A DNA stretch of 64,000 nucleotides from Aquincola tertiaricarbonis (GCF_023573145.1 NZ_CP097636.1:1674001-1738000); one strand, 5' to 3'. Shown: positions 9,834 to 18,980, counted from the first letter of the stretch. Notes: generated by a model from the letters alone, not told the origin. Translations and numbers: made by a program.

Positions 9834-9864
9834 CTTAAACCAACGGGCCTCCGCGATACACGGG

Positions 9865-11910
9865 GTGGTTCACAGTGAGGCGGCACTCGCTCAAGCACAG
9901 CGTCTGTGCAAGCTCGGGAGTTGGGAGTGGGAGGTGGAAGCCGACATCGTGATCTGGTCGGCCGAGCTGTATCACATCTTTGGCCTGGACCCCTCTCGGC
10001 TTCCTCCGACCTTTGCCGAGCATGAGCAGCTCTACCTCCCAGAGAGCTGGACGCGCCTGCAAGCCGCTGTGCAGCAGCTGTTGCAGACCGGCCGGCCATA
10101 CCGGCTCGATTTGGAGTACCGCCGCGCGGATGGCTCAACCGGTTGGCTCGAAGCGCGTGGTGCAGGGGAGCGTGGGGAAGGCGGAGACATCACGCGGCTG
10201 TTTGGGACCGCACGCGACATTACCACGGAGCGTTTGACCAACCTGAGCGTCAAGCGCGGCAGGAAGCTTGTTGTACTCCAGCGCACGTTGCGTGACGAGC
10301 GCGCCCGTGCACAGAAGGTGGAGCAGGCGCTGGTCCAAGCCAAAAAGCTGGAGGTGCTGGGCTTGCTTGCTGGCGGGATCGCTCACGACTTCAACAACGT
10401 GCTTGCAGCCGTCTCGGGATCCTTGCACCTGCTCAAACGCCGTAGCCCCGACCCGGAAGCAGCAGTCCTTGTTCGGCGCGGCCTCGGCGCAGTCGACCGC
10501 GCGACGCGCTTGGTTCGGCAACTGATGGGATTTTCTCGGACACAAACCATTGATGCGCAAGTCATCGACATCGGTGCCCGGCTGAGCGACGTCCGGGAAC
10601 TGCTACAGCTCACAGTCGGGCCGAAGATTCGCGTCGACATCGACGTCAAAGAGTCCGCCTACGTGCTGATGGATCCCTATCAGCTGGAAGTGGCCCTGCT
10701 CAACCTGGCGATCAATGCGCGAGATGCGATGGCCGCCGCCGGCACCCTGCGGGTCACTACGCGTCGGGAGGCGGCCCCTGGGGATGCCCCGGCCGCAGCA
10801 GCCAGTTGGCTTGCGCTGGCAGTGGCTGACACGGGCGCAGGCATGGACGCGCAGACGCTGGCTCGGGCGCGTGAGCCTTTTTTCACCACCAAAGCGGAGG
10901 GCCAAGGCACCGGGCTCGGGCTGGCCATGATCAGTGCGTTCGCAGAGCGCTCGGGCGGTCGCTTTTTACTGGACAGCACACTGGGCGCAGGGACCAAAGC
11001 GACGCTGCTATTCCCGGTAGTCGCGGGTGTGGATGGCACGGGCGACCAGACTGCCGAAGATGAGGTCGACCGCTCCTTGCATGGCAACGCGCGCGTTCTG
11101 GTGGTCGAAGACGATCCACTGGTACGCCCCACCGTGGTCCAGTACCTCAGGGACCTCGGATATGAGGTCCATGCCGTCGACGACGCCGCCAAGGCGATCC
11201 GGCTGGCCAGGGTCGCGCGCCCGTTGGATCTGGTCGTCACGGACGTGGCTATGCCCAGCCTGGATGGTCCGACGCTGGCCAGAGCCATCCGCCAAAGCCA
11301 CCCCGAAGCTCAGGTGCTCCTCATGACCGGCCACTCGGCAGCCGCACAGGTCGCAGGCGAAGCGGTCCTGCAAAAGCCCTTCACCCAGGCTCAGCTGGCA
11401 AAGGCGGTTCTGACAGCCTTGGGACGAGCATCGCAGCAGCGCCCATCGTTCGCCCACCGCATCCACCACCCCGCCCTGGTAGCGCTCTATCACGCCTGGA
11501 CCGGGGCCCGCACCTCGACTTCGTTGACCGCCCTGGCCAGCCTGGAACTCGACACTCGGCCGGACATAGACTCCACTTTCGTCGTCGAAATCGTCAGCAA
11601 AGCGCCGTTCGCCCTTAAGAGGTTGCATGTGGGTAGCCAGCTCGAGCTGCAAGCTGCCCAGCAGCTCGATTTTGGATTTGCGGTGGCCGATGGTGACCGT
11701 CTATTTGCCGGACTGGAAGCCGCCTACCGCCGGTGTGCACGCCGTCAGGAGCCGGTGTACGAGTACATGCGATTCCAGGGGGAGCAAGGCGGCCCGTTCC
11801 AGTTCGAGCGCTTGCTCCTTCCGTGCGCAGACGACAGTGGTCGGCCGCGGTACCTTGTGGGCATGGTCAAGATTGCCAACCTGCCGGAGGCGTCGTCGAA
11901 GGAGGAGTAG
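9865..11910 (+). CDS. hybrid sensor histidine kinase (PAS-HisKA-HATPase-REC), 5' end cut by IS3
   Basis: Domains in order: a PAS_3-like sensor (about residues 10-120, GSWEWEV...GWLEARG), a dimerisation/phosphoacceptor domain with His174 in GGIAHDFNN, and an ATPase domain with N box LNLAINARDAM near residue 278, DTGAGMD and GTGLGLAM. A receiver follows (about 411-525) with VVEDD, the phospho-acceptor Asp near 456 in VVTDVAMP, and Lys in LQKPF. A C-terminal 150-residue domain resembles PAS_5-type sensors. The frame opens inside the IS3 end, and the first codons are IS-derived. The PAS domain normally follows an N-terminal segment, so the true start has probably been lost. Expression now depends on the IS. 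The stop lies 5 bp before the photoactive-yellow-protein-like gene, with GGAGGAG overlapping the end, so the two genes are translationally linked. Confidence 0.85.
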   Translation: MVHSEAALAQAQRLCKLGSWEWEVEADIVIWSAELYHIFGLDPSRLPPTFAEHEQLYLPESWTRLQAAVQQLLQTGRPYRLDLEYRRADGSTGWLEARGAGERGEGGDITRLFGTARDITTERLTNLSVKRGRKLVVLQRTLRDERARAQKVEQALVQAKKLEVLGLLAGGIAHDFNNVLAAVSGSLHLLKRRSPDPEAAVLVRRGLGAVDRATRLVRQLMGFSRTQTIDAQVIDIGARLSDVRELLQLTVGPKIRVDIDVKESAYVLMDPYQLEVALLNLAINARDAMAAAGTLRVTTRREAAPGDAPAAAASWLALAVADTGAGMDAQTLARAREPFFTTKAEGQGTGLGLAMISAFAERSGGRFLLDSTLGAGTKATLLFPVVAGVDGTGDQTAEDEVDRSLHGNARVLVVEDDPLVRPTVVQYLRDLGYEVHAVDDAAKAIRLARVARPLDLVVTDVAMPSLDGPTLARAIRQSHPEAQVLLMTGHSAAAQVAGEAVLQKPFTQAQLAKAVLTALGRASQQRPSFAHRIHHPALVALYHAWTGARTSTSLTALASLELDTRPDIDSTFVVEIVSKAPFALKRLHVGSQLELQAAQQLDFGFAVADGDRLFAGLEAAYRRCARRQEPVYEYMRFQGEQGGPFQFERLLLPCADDSGRPRYLVGMVKIANLPEASSKEE

Positions 11911-11915
11911 CCGAC

Positions 11916-12299
11916 ATGAGAGTTAGTCCAGACTTTGATGCCCCCGATCTTGCCGAGAAGGTCGAGGCTCTGCATGCCTATGAAATCAACCAGTTGCCCT
12001 TCGGCGTCATTCGGCTGGACGCCGGCGGCAAGGTCGATCTTTACAGCACGAGGGAGGCCACCCTGTCAGGGTGGAACGGTCGACCCAACATCGGCCTGGA
12101 CTTTTTCACTCGCGTGGCGCCTTGCATGAATACGCCCGCCTTCAAGGGCGCCTTGGACGCCGCGGTGGCGGAAGGACGGGTCGACGCCGAGTTCGTGCAC
12201 ATCGGCGATTTCGCGGACCCGTACAGAGCAATCCGAATCCGCGCTCTCTCATCAGCGGACGGCGGCGTCTGGCTGTTCTTGCTGCGAGAGTTGTCCTAG
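11916..12299 (+). CDS. photoactive yellow protein (PYP) homologue, PAS-fold blue-light sensor candidate
   Basis: The 127-residue protein matches the length and layout of Halorhodospira PYP (125 residues). The aligned core is LPFGVIRLDAGGKVDLYS, then FFTRVAPCMNTPAFKG, then a final VWLFLLREL strand. The chromophore cysteine of PYP (Cys69) corresponds to Cys70 here in the motif VAPC. The hydrogen-bonding residues Tyr42 and Glu46 correspond to Tyr43 and Glu47. Thr50 is Ser51 and Arg52 is Trp53, so the chromophore pocket is mostly but not fully conserved. PYP binds p-coumaric acid through a thioester; the enzymes that make and activate it are not in this window. The start ATG has GGAGGAG five bases upstream, overlapping the kinase stop. 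An input role for the adjacent kinase is inferred from this coupling. A light-insensitive PAS protein is the alternative. Confidence 0.75.
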   Translation: MRVSPDFDAPDLAEKVEALHAYEINQLPFGVIRLDAGGKVDLYSTREATLSGWNGRPNIGLDFFTRVAPCMNTPAFKGALDAAVAEGRVDAEFVHIGDFADPYRAIRIRALSSADGGVWLFLLRELS

Positions 12300-12417
12300 T
12301 GCATCGGGGGTTGGCTGCAACTCGCGACGGGCATTCTTCGCCACTGGCCCAGCCTAGCGTTGAGCTCTACCAGGTACCGCCTGGTATCACTGCTAGAGGC
12401 GCAAGTCTCAAAGTGAT

Positions 12418-12735
12418 TCAACTTGCGAGCTTGAGCGTGACAACGCCACTCACGATGAGCAGCACACCCATGTACCGCATGAGAGAGGTTGGGTCGCCGA
12501 AGAACAGCACACCTACCAAGAACGTTCCGGCGGCCCCTATGCCCGTCCAAACCGCATACGCGGTTCCGATGGGTATGTGACGCTGTGCGAGCCACAGAAA
12601 AAAGCCGCTCATGGCCATGAAGCTCACAGCGATAGCCACGCCAAAGATGCGTGTCGCGGGAGCCTGTGCCATCTTCAAGCCCACGGGCCAGCCTATCTCG
12701 AGTACGCCGGCAAGAAACAGATAAAGCCAACTCAC
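12418..12735 (-). CDS. sugE: SMR-family exporter, SugE/Gdx type
   Basis: A 105-residue four-helix small multidrug resistance protein. The first helix contains the essential glutamate in AGVLEIGWPVGLK, and the third has GTAYAVWTGIGAAGT, a pattern of the Gdx/SugE subgroup (guanidinium/H+ antiporters, sometimes quaternary ammonium exporters). GTG at 12735 is chosen because TGGAGG stands five bases before it; a TTG twelve bases further upstream has no such site. It functions as a dual-topology dimer in the inner membrane. It is divergent from the TetR gene at 12910, which is its likely repressor. I see no guanidine riboswitch in the leader. Confidence 0.9.
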   Translation of the reverse strand: MSWLYLFLAGVLEIGWPVGLKMAQAPATRIFGVAIAVSFMAMSGFFLWLAQRHIPIGTAYAVWTGIGAAGTFLVGVLFFGDPTSLMRYMGVLLIVSGVVTLKLAS

Positions 12736-12872
12736 AGCAACCTCCAAAAGAGACTTTCACGCCCCCCGTCCGGCACGCGATGCAGGGATGACCGTGGGCC
12801 GGAGTTTGTACTCCGGCGCGTAGACCCGCAGGCCCACCAGAGAGGCGCGACAAACACGTCAGTTCGGTTAAA

Positions 12873-12884
12873 ATACGAGCGTAT
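12873..12884. promoter_or_regulatory. candidate TetR operator palindrome
   Basis: ATACG-AG-CGTAT is a perfect interrupted palindrome 26 bp upstream of the tetR-type gene, in the intergenic region shared with sugE. It sits in an AT-rich promoter-like stretch and is the only clean palindrome of this size there. Binding by the neighbouring regulator is inferred. Confidence 0.5.
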
Positions 12885-12909
12885 CAAAACCTTTGCTTGG
12901 AGTCAATAG

Positions 12910-13491
12910 ATGGCCAGACCTCGCACTGTCGACCGTGAGTACATCCTGGATGTAGCCGAGGGAGTGGCGGCGGCAACAGGCGCTGCGGGACTGTCGTTCG
13001 GTGCCGTCGCAGCTGCGGCCGGGATGTCGAAGGCTTCCGTTCAATCGGCGTTCGGTACAAGGGAGTCGCTCATCGAAGCCATGCTGGACCGGTGGCTTGC
13101 TCAAGAGACTGCCCGATTTACGGCCAAGGCAGGAGAGAGCCCATCTTTAAAGGTGAGGGTGCTAGCGCACATTGCGAACACATCCGAAGAGTCCGAAGTG
13201 AGCATGCAGAGGGCGGCCACCCTGCTGGCCTGCCTTGCAGGCAGTGACAGTCAGGTTGGCGCAGTTGCGAGGTGGTACACGACACGCGTCGGCGATCTTT
13301 CCGTTCGCAACGATGAGGAGAGAAGGCTCCGGCTAGCCTTCTTGGCAGCGGAAGGCGCTTTCTTCATGCGGTACGTTGTGGGCTATTCCATGTGCACCGA
13401 GCGCTGGTCCGACATCTTTGAAGACCTGACTCGCATGGCTGGAGAGCCAGAGAGGAAACAGGACCGTCAAGGCCGCCGAAAGCAACTGTGA
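12910..13491 (+). CDS. TetR-family transcriptional regulator
   Basis: The 193-residue protein has a TetR helix-turn-helix at residues 12-60 (ILDVAEGVAAATG..LSFGAVAAAAGMSKASVQSAFG, then TRESLIEAMLDRWL), followed by an all-helical ligand domain. It is transcribed away from sugE and probably represses that exporter and itself through the palindrome at 12873-12884. The C-terminus is basic (RKQDRQGRRKQL). The inducer is unknown; the neighbour suggests a guanidinium or cationic compound. Confidence 0.87.
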   Translation: MARPRTVDREYILDVAEGVAAATGAAGLSFGAVAAAAGMSKASVQSAFGTRESLIEAMLDRWLAQETARFTAKAGESPSLKVRVLAHIANTSEESEVSMQRAATLLACLAGSDSQVGAVARWYTTRVGDLSVRNDEERRLRLAFLAAEGAFFMRYVVGYSMCTERWSDIFEDLTRMAGEPERKQDRQGRRKQL

Positions 13492-13855
13492 GCGTCGGAC
13501 GTTCGCTGCTCGCGAGAGACGAATCGTGTCCATGCCTTGAACCCACCAAAGACTGACCTTCCATTGGCCCCAAATGGCTGCAAGACCGCACACGCTCACG
13601 GATGTCGGTCCTCGAAACATAGGCGGTGGGCTTGGCATCAAAGACGTCCCTGGGAGGCTTCGTAGGCTCAGACGTCAATTGGCTCCGGCGCATGAAGTCA
13701 ACGGCCGCCTGCAGCTTCTCTATTGCGGGCGCTGCCTTCCCTGCTCGCACGCTACGTAGCAGGATAGGTAGGATCAGGCAGGAGAGGACATGCCGCCGAA
13801 ACCCCACGTCGCATTGACCTACGAACCATCCAAGACCGCCAGGAATGAACGCGCT
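13492..13855. other. intergenic region, no confident gene
   Basis: A 364-bp stretch between the TetR gene and the unknown minus-strand gene. A minus-strand frame (13807 down to 13364) has some protein-like composition (KLQAAVDFMRRSQLTSEP) but runs into the tetR coding sequence and matches no family I know. It may be a remnant. Confidence 0.4.
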
Positions 13856-14524
13856 TCACGGCACAACGGCTCGCAGCCGCGCGAACAGCTCATTGGCCTG
13901 TGTGCAGGCGACTTCTGCGCTCAGCGCGTAGTGCCTGGTGGCCTCTTTAGATGCCGCGGCGCCGTCGCCATGCGCTGCAAGGAGTCCCTCGACGCCCTGC
14001 TGTGCCAGCTTCACCGCCTCGCTGGCATTCAGCATCATGTCGAAACTGGTTTCGCCGCGAAGGATGAGCTCGTGCAAGCCTGGAGCGCTGGAGGTCTCGT
14101 ACTGCGCCAGCAGCGCCTCAACTGTATGCAGGCAACCTTGCGCTAAGTCAGCGGTGCCTTGCAGTAGCTCGTATGTCGCCACCCGCAAAAGGTGAAGGTA
14201 CTCGAGCACAGCACATCCCAGCTCGTCCCACTGCGGCGAGCTTTGATCCGGTGTGGCGCAAGCGGCCGTCTTTTCCATCAGCGCTGAGATGGCCGCCAAA
14301 ACGCTGGCCACTTCCGCTTGTACAAAAACGCCTGCAGATTCATGCGCCTCTGTAGCGGCCGTCAATTCTTCAAGCGGCGACGTTCCGCGATGCCCCAGCT
14401 TGGCGCCCGCTGATATCGGCATTCGGCTGACGGCGGCCGCAAGGCGGAGCGCGGCTGCGATGTCGGCCCGCGCTGCGTTGCACTCGCTTCCCGGTTGAGT
14501 TTGAGAATGTGGTCCGCTTGTCAT
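13856..14524 (-). CDS. hypothetical helical protein
   Basis: I do not recognise this 222-residue protein. It is alanine-rich and probably all-helical, without signal peptide or membrane segment. It has two segments with regular hydrophobic spacing (VASVLAAISALMEKTAACA and YLHLLRVATYELLQGTADLA). Its start overlaps the stop of the upstream small membrane protein gene by four bases (ATGA), so the two form an operon. The next gene to the right, on the other strand, is a chemoreceptor. Confidence 0.6.
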   Translation of the reverse strand: MTSGPHSQTQPGSECNAARADIAAALRLAAAVSRMPISAGAKLGHRGTSPLEELTAATEAHESAGVFVQAEVASVLAAISALMEKTAACATPDQSSPQWDELGCAVLEYLHLLRVATYELLQGTADLAQGCLHTVEALLAQYETSSAPGLHELILRGETSFDMMLNASEAVKLAQQGVEGLLAAHGDGAAASKEATRHYALSAEVACTQANELFARLRAVVP

Positions 14525-14760
14525 GTACTTGCTCCCGGTCGCCGAGCGTCTACGCGGGTCGGCAGAGTGTCTGGGTTCGCTGGTTGGGGCGGCTGATCGA
14601 CCACTTCGGGCACGCGAACCCGGTCAGGGTCAACCACGGCGCCGTCGGACAAGCGCTCCGCGAACATCCATATGGCCGCCCCAACTATCGCTCCCCAGGC
14701 GATGCCGAAGAGCACCGTGGCTTTCGGGGTGCCTGGTAGGGGAGTCGGTCGCTGATCCAT
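14521..14760 (-). CDS. small single-pass membrane protein
   Basis: A 79-residue product starting MDQRPTPLPGTPKATV, with one predicted transmembrane helix (VLFGIAWGAIVGAAIWMFA) and a proline-rich, negatively charged tail. The ATG at 14760 is preferred over an upstream frame extension of 27 residues with no family character. It is translationally coupled (ATGA overlap) to the 222-residue gene that follows. Function unknown. Confidence 0.5.
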   Translation of the reverse strand: MDQRPTPLPGTPKATVLFGIAWGAIVGAAIWMFAERLSDGAVVDPDRVRVPEVVDQPPQPANPDTLPTRVDARRPGAST

Positions 14761-15021
14761 GGTCCCGTTTCGTCTGCATCGCTCGGAAGCTGAGGCTCTC
14801 TGGTCCCCGCGTGAACGTAGTTTGACGCAAGTCAAAGTCATCTCTGATCGGTTAGTCGCCTTTGGGCGTCATGTATGACTGATTCCGAGAAGTTTTCACG
14901 CTTTGTATACAACCTGCGCACGCGCCGGCTCAAGCAGCGGTCGCCACGCTCGAAACCGTGGTGCTGCTGGTTAGTCGGGCATGACTTCGCATGCGCCGGG
15001 CGGCCTCAAGAGAGGTGTTGT

Positions 15022-16740
15022 ATGAGGATCGGTTTGACGGTTGCCAAGCGCTTGGCTCTGGGCTTTGGTGCGACGGTGGCGCTGGGGGTGGGCATCGTGG
15101 TGTACGCCGCCACGACGTTCGGGACGATGAGCACCGACATCGACTTGCTGGCCAACAACCGCATGCTCAAGGTGACGCAGTTCAGCACCATCAAGGACAA
15201 CTTACAGAGCATCGGCCGCTATGCGCGCAACACCCTCATCAAGCCGGACCCAGCGTTCGTGGCCGGCGAAAAGGCCAAGATCGCCGAGCTGAGGGCTGCC
15301 AATACAGAGCTGATTGCCAAGTTGGAAAAGACTGTTGTCTTGCCGGCCGGCCTGGAATTCCTCAAGACGCTGCAGGACAACCGAGGCCCTTACAACGCAG
15401 CCATCGACAAGGCCATGGACTTGGCGGCTCGCGGCGAAAAGGAGGCAGCGGCGGAGCTACTCATCGGTGAGGTGAGGGAACGGCAAGCAGTCGTATTCAA
15501 GGCCGTGGATGACTCTGTGGCGCTGCAGCGCACCCTGGCTGTGGAGTTGGCAGAGAAAGGGAGGGCCACGGCGTCAACCAGTGCCTGGACCGTTTCCATC
15601 CTGGCAGCCGTCATGGCGCTGATTGGCGTGCTGGTGGGCTGGAGCATGAACCGGTACCTGCGTCGGGCTCTCGGCGCGGAGCCGGCAGTCCTCAGTGCCG
15701 AGGTGGCCCAGGTGGCTGCTGGCGACCTGAGCCGCAAGCTGACGGTGGCGAATGGCGACAGTGGCAGTGTGATGGCCAACGTGGCGCAGATGCAGTCGCG
15801 GCTGTTGGCGGTCGTGACGACGGTTCGCGCGAACTCGGAAAGCGTGGCCACCGCCAGTGCCCAGATCGCGCAGGGCAACCAGGATCTCAGTCAGCGCACC
15901 GAGGAGCAGGCGAGCGCGCTGCAGCAGACGGCAGCGACCATGGACCAACTGGGCACCACGGTGCGTCACAACGCTGACAGCGCTCAGCAAGCCAATCAGC
16001 TGGCCCTGGGGGCATCGGAGGTGGCTGCCCGCGGCGGCGCAGTGGTGGGAGAGGTCGTCGAGACGATGAAGGGCATCAACCAGAGCTCACAGAAGATCGC
16101 TGACATCATCGGCACCATCGACGGCATCGCCTTCCAGACCAACATACTGGCGCTCAACGCGGCCGTAGAGGCGGCCCGTGCCGGCGACCAGGGGCGCGGC
16201 TTTGCGGTGGTGGCCGGTGAGGTGCGAACGCTTGCACAACGCTCTGCGCAGGCGGCCAAGGAAATCAAGTCGCTCATCGGTCACAGCGTCGAGCAGGTGG
16301 AGCGCGGGACGGCGCTGGTGGACCGTGCGGGCAACACGATGAACGAAATCGTGACGGCCATCGGGCGCGTCAGCGACATCGTCGGCGAAATCAGCTCGTC
16401 CAGCGTGGAGCAGAGCGGGGGCGTGACCCAGGTTGCCCACGCCGTCAACCAGATGGACCAGGTGACACAGCAGAACGCCGCTTTGGTTGAAGAGAGCGCA
16501 GCCGCGGCGGAGAGCCTTCGAGTTCAGGCACAGCAGATGGTGCAGACCGTGGCTGTGTTCAAGCTTGACGGCGTGACTTCGACCCCGCGGGCTGCGGCAG
16601 CGTCGTTGGCTGCAGTCGGCTCATCGCTGTCAGCCTCGCGCACTGCCATGACCCCGCCTTCAGCGGCCAAGTCAAGCACTGCAGGCCGGCAAAGCGCGCG
16701 TGTCGAAGAAGCACCTCAACCCGATTGGGCGCACTTCTAA
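15022..16740 (+). CDS. methyl-accepting chemotaxis protein, four-helix-bundle sensor
   Basis: The 572-residue chemoreceptor has an N-terminal membrane helix (TVAKRLALGFGATVALGVGI), a four-helix-bundle periplasmic sensor (about residues 30-190), a second membrane helix (TVSILAAVMALIGVLVG), a HAMP domain and a cytoplasmic signalling hairpin. The conserved tip is GIAFQTNILALNAAVEAARA. The C-terminus ends DWAHF, a WxxF pentapeptide of the kind that tethers CheR/CheB. ATG at 15022 is chosen because GAGAGG lies just before it; the frame extends 49 residues further upstream without homologous character. No che genes are nearby. The ligand is unknown. Confidence 0.9.
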   Translation: MRIGLTVAKRLALGFGATVALGVGIVVYAATTFGTMSTDIDLLANNRMLKVTQFSTIKDNLQSIGRYARNTLIKPDPAFVAGEKAKIAELRAANTELIAKLEKTVVLPAGLEFLKTLQDNRGPYNAAIDKAMDLAARGEKEAAAELLIGEVRERQAVVFKAVDDSVALQRTLAVELAEKGRATASTSAWTVSILAAVMALIGVLVGWSMNRYLRRALGAEPAVLSAEVAQVAAGDLSRKLTVANGDSGSVMANVAQMQSRLLAVVTTVRANSESVATASAQIAQGNQDLSQRTEEQASALQQTAATMDQLGTTVRHNADSAQQANQLALGASEVAARGGAVVGEVVETMKGINQSSQKIADIIGTIDGIAFQTNILALNAAVEAARAGDQGRGFAVVAGEVRTLAQRSAQAAKEIKSLIGHSVEQVERGTALVDRAGNTMNEIVTAIGRVSDIVGEISSSSVEQSGGVTQVAHAVNQMDQVTQQNAALVEESAAAAESLRVQAQQMVQTVAVFKLDGVTSTPRAAAASLAAVGSSLSASRTAMTPPSAAKSSTAGRQSARVEEAPQPDWAHF

Positions 16741-16945
16741 ACGTCATGTGCTCATCGCTGCGAGTCAACAGACTAAGTGACGGCCGGCTGCCCCTCGCTG
16801 GCTCCTTCGCGGGAGCGCCATCGAACGTATCGATCCAGGGACTTCCCGTCGCCGGCGGCGTGGACCTGTACGCCCCTGTCTCAGGCGGTGGCGGGCAGTT
16901 GGTGTGCGCCAGTTGACCTGCCGCCAACTTTCATGAAAGACCTCC

Positions 16946-18865
16946 ATGCCTTCCACCTCTCCTGACCGCCTACAGCTGACTTTCGTCCTGGCGGCTTGGC
17001 CGGCCTTGCCGCTAGCCGCCCTGGTGGCCGGTACAGCAGGCTGGCTGTCGTCATGGCAGGCCTTCTGGGCCGCGGCCGTTGCCGGCGTGCTCACCGGCCT
17101 AACTGCTGCCTGCGCCCATGTCATCGCACGCCGCCGGTTCGCGGTCTGCAAGGCCGCGCATGCCCAGGCCCTGGCCGGCCTGGTGGCCAGCGCCCGCAAC
17201 ATGGCTAGCCAGCATGCGGCCGGCGACATCGACGTGGTGATGGACACCGCCTCGCTGGCCGATGAGGCGCAGGCACTGGCCCAGACGGTCAACGATCTGG
17301 TAGCCAGCCACATCGCGGTCAAGAAGCAGGCCATGGCGGTGGTGCTCAAGTACGGCCAGGGCGACTTCAGCGCCACGATGCCGCCGCTGCCGGGCAAGAA
17401 GGCCTTCATCAACGACACGCTCGACCAGGTGCGCGGCCACCTCACCGGCCTGGTGGCCGAGCTGAGCCACATGTCGCGCGAGCACGACCTGGGCGACATC
17501 GACGTGGTGATCGACACGCGCCGCTTTGCCGGCGACTTCCGCAGCATGGCCGAAGGCATCAACCAGATGGTGGCCGGCCATATCGCGGTGAAGAAGAAGG
17601 CCATGGCCTGCGTGGCCGAGTTCGGCCGCGGCCACTTCGACGCGCCGATGGAAGCGCTGCCTGGCAAGAAGGCCTTCATCAACCACACGCTGGAAGAAGT
17701 GCGCGCGCACCTGAAGGCACTGATACGCGATGCGCAGCACCTGGTGGAGAACGCCACTGCCGGCCGGCTGGATGTGCGGGCCGACGCTGCACTGCACAGC
17801 GGCGACTTCCGCAAGATCGTCGAAGGCATGAACCAGACGCTGAATGCGGTGGTCGAGCCGGTTCAGGAAGTGGCGCGGGTGCTCAAGGCCATGGAAGGCG
17901 GCGACCTCACCCAGCAGGCCAGCACCCGCAGCGGCGGCCAACTGGCCGACCTGTGCGACAGCCTGAATGCCAGCGTGGCCAAGCTGGCCGAGGTGGTGAC
18001 GGGCGTGACCGGCACGGCCGAGCACCTGATGCAGGCCGCGAGCGAAGTCAGCGCCACCGCCCAGTCACTGAGCCAGGCTGCGACCGAACAGGCCGCAGGC
18101 GTCGAAGAGACCAGCGCCTCCATCGAGGAGATGACCGCCTCGATTGCGCAGAACACAGACAACGCGAAGGTCACCGATGGCATGGCCAGCCAGGCCGCCA
18201 GCGAAGCCGCCGAGGGCGGCGAGGCCGTCAAGGCCACGGTGGCGGCGATGAAGCAGATTGCCCACAAGATCACGATCATCGATGACATCGCCTATCAAAC
18301 GAACCTCCTGGCGCTGAACGCGGCCATCGAGGCCGCGCGGGCGGGCGACCATGGCAAGGGTTTTGCGGTGGTGGCGGCCGAGGTGCGCAAGCTGGCAGAG
18401 CGCAGCCAGCTGGCCGCCGAAGAAATCGGCACCGTGGCCAGCAGCAGCGTCGACCTGGCTGAGCGCGCTGGCGCGCTGCTGGCCGCGATGGTGCCCAGCA
18501 TCCGCAAGACCTCCGACCTGGTGCAGGAGATCACTGCCGCCAGCGAAGAGCAGTCCTCGGGCGTCAACCAGATTAACGCGGCCGTGATCCAGCTCAGCCA
18601 GACCACGCAGCAGAACGCCTCCAGCGCCGAGGAGCTGGCGTCCACGTCGGAAGAGATGAACGCTCAGGCCAGCGAGTTGCAACAGGCGATGTCGTTCTTC
18701 TTGATGAGCAAGCAGTCGAGCGCAACGGGACGACCGGTGAACCACCCGGTCGCCGGAACGTCCCATCGCAGCGGGCTGAAACGAAATCTAGCGTCAGTAA
18801 CTCCGCTCAAGGCGCTCGCTAGTGCCACCCCGGAGCTAAGGCAGTCCGACTTCGTCAACTTCTGA
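16946..18865 (+). CDS. methyl-accepting chemotaxis protein with tandem HAMP repeats
   Basis: The 639-residue receptor has two N-terminal membrane helices with almost no periplasmic loop (residues about 10-55). A stack of three homologous 90-residue cytoplasmic repeats follows, each beginning near GDIDVV or an equivalent (nucleotides 17222, 17492 and about 17762) and containing VKKKAMA and LPGKKAFI in the first two. The signalling domain has the tip [20 protein letters not shown]. The repeats resemble poly-HAMP units. The sensor is therefore probably cytoplasmic or reads membrane or energy state. The C-terminus QSDFVNF lacks the tryptophan of a CheR tether. It differs in signalling-domain subtype from the receptor upstream. 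Confidence 0.88.
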   Translation: MPSTSPDRLQLTFVLAAWPALPLAALVAGTAGWLSSWQAFWAAAVAGVLTGLTAACAHVIARRRFAVCKAAHAQALAGLVASARNMASQHAAGDIDVVMDTASLADEAQALAQTVNDLVASHIAVKKQAMAVVLKYGQGDFSATMPPLPGKKAFINDTLDQVRGHLTGLVAELSHMSREHDLGDIDVVIDTRRFAGDFRSMAEGINQMVAGHIAVKKKAMACVAEFGRGHFDAPMEALPGKKAFINHTLEEVRAHLKALIRDAQHLVENATAGRLDVRADAALHSGDFRKIVEGMNQTLNAVVEPVQEVARVLKAMEGGDLTQQASTRSGGQLADLCDSLNASVAKLAEVVTGVTGTAEHLMQAASEVSATAQSLSQAATEQAAGVEETSASIEEMTASIAQNTDNAKVTDGMASQAASEAAEGGEAVKATVAAMKQIAHKITIIDDIAYQTNLLALNAAIEAARAGDHGKGFAVVAAEVRKLAERSQLAAEEIGTVASSSVDLAERAGALLAAMVPSIRKTSDLVQEITAASEEQSSGVNQINAAVIQLSQTTQQNASSAEELASTSEEMNAQASELQQAMSFFLMSKQSSATGRPVNHPVAGTSHRSGLKRNLASVTPLKALASATPELRQSDFVNF

Positions 18866-18980
18866 CGGTTGGCGCGTTTCGCGCAAGCGCACACCCGCCT
18901 GCGTCGACAACCGCGACACGCAACAGGCTCCGAGCGCAGCTGAACAAGAGCTCACGAACGAGATGCCTAGGCCTGCTGAA

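Larger units (their letters stand above)
8558..9872 (+). mobile_element. IS3-family insertion sequence, copy 1
   Basis: A 1315-bp element nearly identical to the inverted copy at 34212-35526. The left end begins TGAACCGCCCCGGGATTCG. The right end is the complement of TGAACCACCCCGTGTATCG and carries base changes absent from copy 2. No 3-bp target duplication is visible (flanks ACA and CAG), and both flanks are truncated genes. A deletion next to the element is therefore likely. Confidence 0.88.

Noticed and set aside
12736..12909. Guanidine riboswitch upstream of sugE
   Set aside because: The leader is only a few dozen bases, lacks the conserved guanidine-I core and shows a TetR-type palindrome instead.
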